Origin: Zoroaster sp. YZ-2022
Lineage: Eukaryota > Echinodermata > Asteroidea > Forcipulatida > Zoroasteridae
Assembly (NCBI GenBank): GCA_029582265.1
Contig: CM055835.1
Location: 8,051,500 to 8,115,499 of the forward strand
Direction: 5' to 3'
DNA length: 64,000 bases
The notes under the pieces are model-generated. The model had not been told where the DNA came from. It made no database searches and saw nothing but the letters and a program-made list of their open reading frames with translations. Both the position numbers and the translations under genes were made by a program. The stretch's first letter is position 1; every line of letters begins with the position of its first letter. Below are positions 24,501-30,533 of the stretch, one piece after another.

Positions 24501-27500
24501 AAAAAATAATAAGAATTCCTCAGTACTATTTTTGTTCTAACATGTTAAAGAAATTCCTAGAAAGACCTAGATGTGTCTTGAGGTCCTGAAAAACAATTCC
24601 CTTGAGGGTAAAGACTGCCACAGATAGGATAAGTCCATATAAAATAATTTGAATCATACATTAACTCCTTTGATGAATGGATAAACTAATTACTACTCAA
24701 TTGAGATTCCACATGGTGTCACCGCAATTAGGCATAAAAAAAAAAATGTTATGTTGGCGTAACGGGCCAAAAAAATAGGGTAGGTAGGTAGGGATTTTTT
24801 TTTTTTTTCCTCTTTTTTTTCCCCTCCCAGCAATGAAAATGACATGTTTTCTAATTGTTTAAGCCGGTAGTAATACACGATAACAAAAGAAAACAAGGCT
24901 ACACACAACAAATAGTATACTTTTAAACTCTTGATGACATTTATTTTATTTGTATGTCTTTATTTTATAGACCATGTAACCTTTGTATACAAAAAGAGTG
25001 ACCTTGTACATTCCAGGGCATCTGACAGGCAAGTTTACTACACAGAATAAACACTGGTCATTTAATGGGAAATTTTACATTTTGTGTCATAATTTCCACA
25101 TAAATTCAAGAGTTCTAAAAATAATGGGTGTATAAGTTTTGAGATGGGCCCCCTTTCTTCAAAATTTAAGGAAGGCATGGTAGACCAAGGCTTGTAGTGT
25201 GCTTCACGACAGATGAGGCATGAAGCCAACTTGCTGTATCTGTAAAATTATATTAAAAATAAAAACCACGAGTTAAAAAAAGTTCTGGCGGTTGTATTTC
25301 AGTTTTCATATACTATGTTATATTAAAATTCTAGGCATAGGATAGGATATTCCAGCAATATTTACCTTTCAGCGTTTAAATGGCCTAGATTTGGGAAAAT
25401 CTTTCCCATCATCCAAACACTTGTTGCAGACTGGCAACACAACTCTGTACTTTTCGCGTAGCGCGGCTCTCCTTGGACCACCAGTTGTCTCTGCAACGCA
25501 GAAACAACACACTCCAAACAGGAAATCTCCTGAGCTGTAGTATGCATACTCAACTGGATCATGTTGATGCGACGGTGTAAACAACACGGGGCCGGGCCGC
25601 CGGGGTCACAGAATAGTTTATAATTTTTAGAATGTATATATATCAATTTTTATTGTGTAAAATGCTGGAACAATAATTAAAATAATTTATATTGTAACGA
25701 ACGATTTTTTTAACACGAAATAAATAGCCAAGTATTTTTAATATTGTATAGTAGCAGTCCGCGCCGTGCAACAGTCTAGGACGAGGCTACCATGTTTTTC
25801 ATTGTAGAGCAGCCTCACGCTCGCTGAACCAGACTTCCAAGAAAGCAGCCCGTGTATTCACCATTGTGAAACGCAGCGCAGTATAGTGGGAGTCGGGTAC
25901 GCGACTATACATGTACGGTACATGGTGCATCTATCTCCGTATGTACATGTACATGTACATTGTTATAGGGGGCCTGCGCAATCTTCTGCATGTTCGATCG
26001 TTGTGCAACATTGTGCACTCCAAAGTTCCACGAGCGCAAGCGTCAGACAACACAACAATGAGAAACGGTCAGAAAAGGTTTCAAACGTATTTATAACTAA
26101 TTTATATAGATTTTAATCATTAAATTTCTTCCCTTGAAAACAAAAAAATATCCAGGGTCGGCCGTATTTTTAGGGTCGGTCGGGTTACGCCAACATAACA
26201 TTTTTTTTTTTATGCCTTAGTCTTACTTACAGACACTATAGAGTAACTAAATTAACTTGTTCTTCTACCAACTCGTACTCCACCGGATGTCAACCCGTAC
26301 GCATGCCAGTAAATATTCAGTAATATTTTTACGGGTCGAGTTGACTAAAATGAGTATGAGTTGGTAAAAGTACGAGTTGGCACGCATACGAGTTGACCTG
26401 TTTCACTCCAGGCGCGGCACATGTGATACCAGTGCCACACTAAGGTTGTTAACGTTAACCATGGTTTCATATAGTAGTCAATATCTATAAAATTATACTA
26501 AAACGAACATACATCTATAAAAAATGTGAAAGTTAACATACCTTCAAACGAAACCAAGTAATGAAGACGTTAAACCATACCATCACCATGTGTAGCCTAC
26601 AAACTGAAGATTGTTGATGACTTGAACAGTTACGATACTGCATTTGGATGTGGTATCAACGCTGTGTCAGGGTGCTGTAGGCTGGAACTCAGTCTGAGCC
26701 ATGATACATCGGAGTCAACATGCTCTAAAAAATAATAGGAAAGTTTTATAAGTACATGGACCAAGAATAAAGTATTTGAAATTTCAGAGAAGTTCTAATT
26801 TATGTGAATGAGGAAAATAATGTGTCAAAGTGAACATGCTGTAAAAAATAATAGGAAGGTTTTATAAGTAGGCCTACATGGACCAAGAATAAAGTATTTG
26901 AAAATCCAGAGAAGTTCAAATTTATGTGAATGGGGAAAATAGTGTACAATTTTGGAGTAGCTGGACCATTGAAATTGAAAAGGGCATTGGTTGTTTTCAA
27001 AATTGCACACAATTATTCTTGACAATGTGTAATAAATTAAAGAAATGTTCTCGCATGAAACTCACATCAAAAGAGTAAGGTATTTAAGGAAATTGCCGAG
27101 TCTCATATACTCATATAGTTTCATGTGAGAGATGTCTGAGTGAGGCCTCCCCAGGGAGCAGGACCTACAAGTACATGATGTATTGTGTCATGAATATTGT
27201 GCATTTTTCCTGAGAAATAATTGTCTATGTAAGTTGATTTGTATCTGAGAAGGGTAAAAAAATTAGGAAAAGTGCAGTAAACAATCACTATTTAACGTTA
27301 ATTTGTGCACAAACAGAAGATTTTTGGAGAAAACAAAAATTACAAAATATGGCATAAAATTTCTACTGAAAAATTGCCATAACCTTAACAACTGAATTTT
27401 CCTATCCTTATTTATATTCTAAATACATTTTGGTGACATCTGTTCATATTTTGTTAGAAAAGTGGCGAGTTTTTTACTGTCCAAAGTATGTTCACGTAAC

Positions 27501-29673
27501 TAACGTTAGTTAAACAGGCACAATGCAACGAAGATAAATACAGGAAATCCTCTTTAAAAGTAAATTCAAGATACCTACCCTTTATGACTGTGTTGGCGAT
27601 CCATTTTTACACGAAATCCAAGACCTATTGGGTAAAAACTCCCTCAAAAAGACACAATTTCGTAGAAAGATGATGTGTGACGATTCAGCAAGCCTAAAAA
27701 TGACGTCTGGGCACTACACGCAAACAGCGTCGATATATACATGTAGCTCCATTTTAACGATCTACTTGATTCATGCAACGTAATTGAAACGTTACAGACT
27801 GGTTTCATGGATTTAAACACGGAAGCATGTACGATAAACTTTGACTTCCGGTTTGGACAGGAAGTAAAGGTCAAATTGGGGTCACCTTTTTGTAAATATT
27901 TTTTGACAATTAACGATCTGTACAATGGTGCAAAAGTTAATTGTGAATTTACCTCTTGTGGTTGTAGAGATATGATTTTTTTTAATTTTAAAATTTGATT
28001 TATCCTTATTCGATATCTGATGACCTCATCATGACGTCACAACTCATGTTTCATCTACGCGTTAAGTTCTAAGTACATGCCAAGTTTCAAGTTCATGTGA
28101 AGTTTGCAAGTATGTGTTTTTAGCGGACAAGATTAGGGAGAAGAAGAAGTAAAAAAATAAAAAAATAAAAAAACAAGAGGTGTTCTGGCTGATGCCCGAA
28201 CACCTATAAAAAACGCGACTACTTGGTTTTACCGAAAAACTGCCCAAGCCTATACACTAACATTAACAACATTTCAAGAATTAGCTGGGGTTTTGGATTG
28301 TATAATGCCAAAGTGTGTTTCTGTAAATGTTACAGTAGATCTAATGCATCATCTTTAGATATAGTAAGATTTGCGATGACATGTATTGAAATAATCTCTT
28401 TTGAGTAGTAAGAGTTCTGAGAAGAACCTTTGGTTAACTCAACATTTTGATCCGTATGCTCTGATAATCTTCTGGAGAATGCCGGAATGCTGGTGCAGGA
28501 GGGGCTTAAGTAGCTCGGTGGAGGATCCTGATCACAAGATCGTTAGGCTTGCTTGTGCCATTGTAAAACAAATTAGAATGTATTATTACACAATTTATTT
28601 ACAGAAAGTGAAAGATAATATTGTAACAAATTATTCAAAAATGTGCTGAAATATCAGCTGTTTTAACCACACACCATCCCTTAAAAATATTCAAATAATA
28701 ATTCCCATATCCCACTATTTTATTTTAAGCTAGGTTTCAACTTCATAGGTTCAGGGGTTACACAGTTGTAGACCTTAAACTTATTTGGGAATTGCCAACT
28801 TTGTATTCTCTTTCTCATACTCTTATATACTATTATGTCATCGTGATTGTACAAACTACAGTTTTATGACAGTAACAGTTGGTTAATAATTCATTATGTT
28901 TAAGATGATAACAAGTCCCAGACATGTCAAATACAATGTTCCCAACTCCCATGGATATTTCATGATATTCTACATGACTTCTGCATGGTATGGTAGGTAA
29001 AATATTAAAAACAAACTTCCCCAACTATGAGGTCATAGATAATAACTGATGTATGTACATTTACTAACCTAAATATATAATTGTCTTAATTAACTTAAAA
29101 CCCATCAACCATGTCAACAAACCATGAACAGGTGATGAGTAACCATTCCAGATAACATGTGTGATACATGTCACATACACATAGACTGGTAACCACCATA
29201 AATGTATCTTCGGTACACATGGAGTCAGTGAACCTTTACGTTAAACTGACAACAGAGGGCGCCTTTCAACCAAAACTTTAAGGGGGGTTAGACATTTTTA
29301 TTTTAATGATTTAGTCTTGTTTCTAATAGGCCTGTACATGTTTTGAGGGGGCAGAATATAAAAAAAGTTTAAAAAAAATAATAATAATACACACCCCCCC
29401 ACTATAGGCCAAGTGTATCCGGTCTGAATTATTTTGTCGTGTTTGACAATCACACACAGGACGAAATGGAAACGACAAACGGAGCCATCTGATCGTATGG
29501 AACAACTTCGTCGTCATTGGTGCGAAGAAGATGGTTGCCCTGGGAGACTACGAAGACACGTTGATATGGTGAAACAAGGTCCACATTTTATGAAGGATGT
29601 CAAGGTGTCACATCAATTCAATTGTATAACTGATTCAGACGAGCAAGAATCCCAAGATAAAACATTTGTGTAA
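433..29673 (+). CDS. barhl-like: BarH-like homeobox transcription factor, three exons, complete
   Basis: Spliced CDS is join(433-538, 7010-7361, 29460-29673): 672 nt, 223 residues plus stop. Every junction is GT-AG and phases match (phase 1, then phase 2). Residues 7-17 contain an eh1 motif (SFLIRDIL), a Groucho/TLE co-repressor docking motif also found in BarH proteins. Residues 99-105 are a basic run leading into a homeodomain at 101-160 with Arg5, Leu16, Phe20, Trp48, Tyr49, Gln50, Asn51 and Arg53. The WYQNRRTKWKRQ recognition helix with Tyr49 and the QKYLSV loop match the BarH/BARHL family. The tail (161-223) is rich in charged residues and lacks the conserved BARHL C-terminal segment, so this is a divergent member or a related NK-like class, not a proven BARHL orthologue. 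Expected role: sequence-specific nuclear transcription factor, probably a repressor. Exon structure is inferred from sequence only. Confidence 0.85.
1682..1836. mobile_element. hAT-type MITE with 8-bp target duplication
   Basis: The 155-bp element has 13-bp terminal inverted repeats CAAGGGCGCGACC and GGTTGCGCCCTTG (one mismatch) and is flanked on both sides by GTTGGGTG (1674-1681 and 1837-1844). Eight-base duplications are typical of hAT transposons. A related repeat at about 4400-4530 shows the uninterrupted target (acaggttggttt). No coding capacity; the interior carries C-runs. Confidence 0.75.
2060..3150 (+). repeat. Dispersed repeat R1, copy 1 (interrupted by a SINE)
   Basis: The segment around 2080-2140 (ctggtttctggtcatagac) and the segment 2985-3145 (ccagaccaaatgatttccc, catacccctatgtgaaaa) both recur near each other in reverse at 29815-30075. 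The second segment recurs alone at 44105-44248. Sharing of two segments suggests one mobile unit with these as its ends. Class unknown; no ORF recognised. Confidence 0.5.
2305..2646 (+). mobile_element. tRNA-Leu-derived SINE, copy 1
   Basis: The head (2309-2383) reads like a tRNA-Leu with anticodon-loop sequence ACTCAAGTT (anticodon CAA) and the B box GGTTCGAATCC. The body follows (ccttgagcaagacacttaacc), then the tail ggtggatacgtgcgctatataag and an (ATT)n end. A 5'-truncated, nearly identical copy lies at 45272-45591. The tail resembles the 3' end of the LINE at about 10140-10195, suggesting shared retrotransposition machinery. Confidence 0.8.
3553..3621. repeat. Short tandem repeat, three units of about 24 bp
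   Basis: The unit ccaggatggcgagaatttgtg occurs three times in a row with slight variation (gatcc/gtcc at the junctions). It has no coding interpretation. Confidence 0.8.
3895..3993 (-). repeat. tRNA-like SINE head, class II-like
   Basis: The minus strand reads GCTCGGTGGTCGAGCGGTTA (A-box region) and GGGTTCAAATCCC (B box, T-arm), with extra length between them as in tRNAs with a long variable arm. The anticodon stem does not form well, so this is a tRNA-derived repeat or pseudogene rather than a working tRNA. Confidence 0.55.
5524..6371 (+). mobile_element. Pearl/Tsp-like element, copy P1
   Basis: The element begins ACTAGAG, followed by a hairpin (GTGCTTGTT/AACAAACAC) and the word GGTGTTCGTG (5558-5567). 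It ends in a hairpin (6344-6371) whose outer arm CACGAACACC is the exact reverse complement of that word. The core has repeated blocks opening with the palindrome-like cttccggtttagaccggaag (5570, 5702, 6083), an agagggcgct motif and CRE palindromes TGACGTCA (5962, 6256). This architecture is known from bivalve Pearl and sea-urchin Tsp elements, thought to be Helitron-related and non-coding. Confidence 0.65.
6472..6800 (-). repeat. Fragment of the large fold-back family
   Basis: Read in reverse this matches the left interior of the fold-back element at 18937-22963: the hairpin tctctaccgatttggtagaga, the block gcttacggtgattggtttaaa, and cctccgagcggccggactgg with cgcgtgcgtgat. A further fragment lies at 36182-36262. 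No ORF. Confidence 0.6.
7010..7361 (+). CDS. barhl-like: Homeobox gene exon 2 (most of the homeodomain)
   Basis: The acceptor attaaacag at 7001-7009 opens the exon in phase 1; the donor CGACG|gtaagc at 7362 leaves two bases of the Arg53 codon. The exon encodes residues 36-152, with a basic cluster RRPRRRR and homeodomain helices 1 to 3 as far as KTWYQNR. An internal ATG at 7036 could start a shorter protein without eh1 if exon 1 were not used. Confidence 0.88.
8049..8756. mobile_element. Fold-back element with long imperfect arms
   Basis: The left arm (8049-about 8260) and right arm (about 8590-8756) are inverted copies. Shared blocks include catggatttgtgtt, ataccattaaaataacattt, cgacaacttta and ctactggcgtg. 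Inside the arms the motif catggtttataaa recurs. It has no ORF and no obvious target duplication; superfamily unknown. Confidence 0.7.
9076..9186 (-). repeat. PAL repeat copy (two-hairpin repeat)
   Basis: The reverse orientation reads gacgatcagagcatactgat (hairpin), cgaaacgtcgagttg, gttcttttcagaac (hairpin), then a diverged version of ccacatggtgtcaccgcaat and tagtctt. Other copies are at 62948-63070, 28404-28475, 61191-61320 and, split by an insertion, at 24693-24730 plus 26217-26232. Confidence 0.7.
9629..10197 (+). pseudogene. 3' end of a CR1/L2-like LINE (5'-truncated)
   Basis: An open frame at 9638-10033 encodes the C-terminal end of a non-LTR retrotransposon polymerase: [24 protein letters not shown], a [24 protein letters not shown] block and [13 protein letters not shown]. 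It is followed by ccttgagcgcccagcagggtggatatgtgcgcgctaaaaatc and an (ATT)n tail. The catalytic domains are missing, as expected of 5' truncation. The tail alone recurs at 12165-12217, inside the older Gypsy relic. Confidence 0.85.
11655..12350 (+). pseudogene. Old Gypsy integrase relic, interrupted
   Basis: Broken frames read as integrase. A zinc-binding piece contains [12 protein letters not shown] (about 11705-11735). A later core/C-terminal piece contains [20 protein letters not shown] (about 11808-11865), and [17 protein letters not shown] lies at about 12078-12130. A LINE 3' tail sits at 12165-12217. The relic probably continues after the younger Gypsy insertion, at 16959-17060. Stops and frame changes show it is dead; it is unlike the younger element in sequence. 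Confidence 0.65.
12352..12866 (+). repeat. 5' LTR of the Gypsy element
   Basis: Starts TGTAGTGACC and ends CACTAAA, an imperfect TG...CA-type terminus. It differs from the 3' LTR by a few substitutions and short indels (for example gtgagcagtg against gtgggcagtg, and gacaactttattgccgc against gacaaaattaccgc). Confidence 0.92.
12960..13565 (+). pseudogene. gag: Gypsy gag remnant with zinc knuckle
   Basis: Begins near [14 protein letters not shown] (about 12967). It then jumps to [20 protein letters not shown] (13018 on) and runs open to 13459. The N-terminal part normally between these blocks appears deleted. [15 protein letters not shown] zinc-knuckle segment lies in another frame at about 13488-13530, so at least one frameshift separates capsid from nucleocapsid. 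Expected role: retrotransposon particle protein, here non-functional. Confidence 0.8.
13547..15370 (+). pseudogene. pol: Gypsy pol: protease, reverse transcriptase, RNase H
   Basis: An aspartic-protease segment with [13 protein letters not shown] lies at about 13670-13710 in the frame of 13547-13864. RT occupies the frame of 13794-15110, with [35 protein letters not shown] and the catalytic YIDD at about 14585-14600. The conserved segment that normally precedes [12 protein letters not shown] is missing, which indicates a short in-frame deletion. A TAA at 15108-15110 interrupts the reading frame just before the RNase H part ([26 protein letters not shown]), which continues open to about 15617. 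Not translatable as one product. Confidence 0.9.
15509..16438 (+). pseudogene. Gypsy integrase lacking the catalytic core
   Basis: The open frame contains the zinc-binding HHCC part (HCLSHPGV, then CLQCQRAK). At 15750-15765 it passes directly from the start of the catalytic core (DARFDH) to its far end ([10 protein letters not shown]). The section that carries the first two acidic residues of the DDE triad is therefore absent. The C-terminal part ([28 protein letters not shown]) is kept. The gene stays open across the deletion. This copy cannot supply integrase. Confidence 0.88.
16451..16958 (+). repeat. 3' LTR of the Gypsy element
   Basis: Repeats the 5' LTR from TGTAGTGACC to CACTAAA and is followed by the AACT target duplication. 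It is slightly shorter than the 5' LTR because of small deletions. Confidence 0.92.
17637..17772. repeat. Tandem duplication, period about 85 bp
   Basis: The block taatcctcaggtgattgtaa ... ccagccagact ... gctgccagg (17637-17690) is repeated at 17721-17772 with several substitutions (taatcttcgggtgattgtga). No ORF. Confidence 0.7.
18563..18640. repeat. Perfect 78-bp palindrome derived from the PAL repeat
   Basis: 39-bp arms meet between 18601 and 18602 (…ctcaa|ttgag…) with no mismatch. Each arm carries the tgacaccatgtggaatctc motif seen in other PAL copies. The palindrome overlaps a 15-bp direct repeat ccaattctatgttta at 18549-18563, repeated at 18673-18687, consistent with a target duplication around a 109-bp insertion. 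Confidence 0.9.
19229..19520. mobile_element. TA-flanked MITE with CACTGTAAAA ends
   Basis: The 292-bp element has ends CACTGTAAAA and TTTTACAGTG and further inverted blocks nearby (ctgtatttttacag against ctgtaaatttacag). It is flanked by TA on both sides, as for Tc1/mariner-type insertions. The same FB family fragment at 6540-6600 lacks it, showing an empty site. Confidence 0.7.
20092..20285. mobile_element. Small element with TGGCGTAACTA inverted ends
   Basis: The left end cagtggcgtaactatag matches the inverted right end ctagttacgccatttg. The interior is G/C-homopolymer rich (gggggggggggccgggg, ccccccccc). CAGTGGCGTAAC-type ends are common in hAT-derived MITEs. I could not find a matching target duplication, so the class is tentative. 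Confidence 0.5.
24024..24240. mobile_element. TTAA-flanked fold-back MITE (piggyBac-like), copy 1
   Basis: Flanked by TTAA, with arms containing cacgatcaacagggcatgga and the inverse tccatgccctgtttgtagaa, then cagtgactgaaaat and attttcagtcactg. Related copies are at 48890-49034 (left end lost) and 62738-62949. TTAA duplication and CCCT-type ends point to piggyBac relatives. Non-coding. Confidence 0.6.
24731..26216. mobile_element. PIF/Harbinger-like DNA element with TTA target duplication
   Basis: The 1486-bp element has TIRs of about 34 bp: GGCATAAAAAAAAAAATG then ttatgttggcgtaac (24731-24764), and their inverse at 26183-26216. It is flanked by TTA (24728-24730 and 26217-26219). It sits inside a PAL repeat: caccgcaatta on the left continues as ttagtcttactta on the right. 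GGC ends with 3-bp TTA duplications are characteristic of PIF/Harbinger. It carries a short minus-strand coding segment (25369-25587) but no recognisable transposase. Confidence 0.75.
25369..25587 (-). pseudogene. Cys-rich coding fragment inside the PIF/Harbinger-like element
   Basis: The open frame (72 codons) has a zinc-finger-like pair: [10 protein letters not shown], then about 20 residues with [11 protein letters not shown], then [12 protein letters not shown], ending at RPFKR and a stop. CxxC...CxxC spacing suggests a zinc-binding tail of a larger protein, perhaps the element's own lost gene or a captured exon. A second frame (25362-25646) is also open and ends next to a possible donor (AAAG|gtaaat), so the true frame is not certain. 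Family not recognised. Confidence 0.45.
26713..26945. repeat. Tandem duplication, unit about 115 bp
   Basis: The block acatgctctaaaaaataata ... tggaccaagaataaagtatt ... gaagttc occurs at 26713-26822 and again at 26832-26945 with modest divergence. Non-coding. Confidence 0.75.
28404..28475 (-). repeat. PAL repeat fragment
   Basis: gagttctgagaagaac, ttaactcaacattttgatcc and gtatgctctgataatctt match the hairpin blocks of the PAL family in reverse orientation, diverged. Confidence 0.55.
29460..29673 (+). CDS. barhl-like: Homeobox gene exon 3 (end of homeodomain and C-terminus)
   Basis: The acceptor cacacacag|G completes the CGG codon for homeodomain Arg53 and continues TKWKRQ, then a 63-residue tail ending at TAA 29671-29673. 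The tail contains [20 protein letters not shown], two cysteines and an acidic end (DSDEQESQD). Continuity of the recognition helix across a 22-kb intron is the strongest evidence that this exon belongs to the exon at 7010-7361. No AATAAA was evident in the next few hundred bases, so the 3' end is undefined. Confidence 0.87.
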
Positions 29674-30533
29674 AAAAAGGTATTCCAGTGGCCATTCATC
29701 AAAATGACTACTCTAGTTCAGTAGGATGTTAATATTTTTGCCAAAGGGTGAATTCTAGAACATTGTAGCCAAATACAATGTTATATTCACGAACATTCAT
29801 TTTGTTTGCTATGAAACGATGTCCAATTGCAGCCAAAATTGCTGGATTGATTTGAATTCTGCCGTGTTTTAAACGACTTTTTCACATAGGGGTATGAACG
29901 TTTGCCCGATTTGTGAGGCCTCTCTTATCCACCATACTTTGTATATGGGATATTTAGTCGCCGCGTATACCTGTATCACGTATTTCCCTGTTGGAAAAAA
30001 ATAAGTGCGTCAGCGCACCGATTTTGAAGCTGACCGATGACCAGAAACCAGATACTTTTTGGGGGTCTAAGAATGCATCCACTTTTATCTCAATGATAAA
30101 ATTTGCACAAAACGTTATAACGTTTTGAAAACCCATGTTTTTATTGATGCCATTAATAAAAATGTTAACAGAAATAAACTGTTAACAGACCACTGACCTA
30201 GAGACGTTTGTCATGTACTAATTCACTTCATTAAATGAATATTATAGTCCAATCCTTGGGTAAGACCCTTCGTCTTGTAGCTGCCATCAGCTACAAGTAT
30301 TTCAAAATGTCATACAACGTGACTAGCTGTTCTGTTTGAATTGGGACAGTTCGCAGATACGAAGACAAGGTTTTAAGACTATTTTGTTTCAAGTAACCAG
30401 AGCAATCTCTCCAAGCTATGTCATGTGATAAAAATCACGAAGCTGTTAAAACTATTTAATCCATAAATAAAGACATGCTGCCTAACACACACAAAAAATC
30501 GTTCGTACAAGTTTGATGAAGAAAACTAAATGC
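29674..30533. repeat. 3' flank with dispersed repeat R1, copy 2 (reverse)
   Basis: 29815-29965 is the reverse of the R1 block (tagcaaaacaattgccg, cataggggtatgaacgttt), and 30030-30075 carries the reverse of the other R1 block (gaccagaaaccagatac). Around 30160-30190 a small inverted repeat occurs (ctgttaacagaaataaactgttaac), and at about 30278-30297 a hairpin (cttgtagctgccatcagctacaag). Otherwise nothing recognised. Confidence 0.5.

Larger units (their letters stand above)
23242..28205 (+). mobile_element. Pearl/Tsp-like element, copy P2 (expanded by insertions)
   Basis: Starts ACTAGAG, then the hairpin AGAGTTTGT/ACAAACTCT and the word AGGTGTTCGGG (23277-23287). Ends with the hairpin 28178-28205, whose outer arm CCCGAACACCT is the exact reverse complement of the word. 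The core has tandem units of about 155 bp opening gacttccggtttggacagga (about 23290, 23406, 23564, and 27838). The run is broken between about 23645 and 27830 by other material, including a TTAA MITE and a PIF/Harbinger-like element. A CRE palindrome lies near 28034. Confidence 0.6.
18727..28251. mobile_element. Outer DNA element of a nested insertion (GGCTTGGGC ends)
   Basis: The left end taggcttgggcggttttcaa (18727) is matched by the inverted right end aaaaactgcccaagccta (to 28251). Next to each lie ccgcggttttcgg/ggttttaccg-type sequences, also seen at 23130-23215. The segments 18727-18930, 22965-23240 and 28206-28251 read as one element once the fold-back element (18937-22963) and Pearl-like element (23242-28205) are removed. 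No transposase is recognisable; the TIR resembles hAT-like families, but no clean target duplication was seen. Confidence 0.5.
7362..29459 (+). other. Intron 2 of the homeobox gene (22.1 kb)
   Basis: Runs from gtaagc to cacacacag and splits the homeodomain codon for Arg53. It contains a fold-back element (8049-8756), a PAL repeat copy (9076-9186), a LINE 3' end (9629-10197), an old Gypsy relic with an inserted LINE tail (about 11655-12350), a 4.6-kb Gypsy element (12352-16958), a tandem duplication (17637-17772), the nested region 18549-28251 and another PAL copy (28404-28475). A 68-codon plus ORF at 7469-7672 is unassigned and probably chance. I see nothing further at 7700-8040, 8760-9070, 9190-9600, 10200-11640, 17080-17630, 17780-18540, 28252-28400 or 28480-29450 beyond simple AT-rich sequence and occasional homopolymers. 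Confidence 0.75.
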
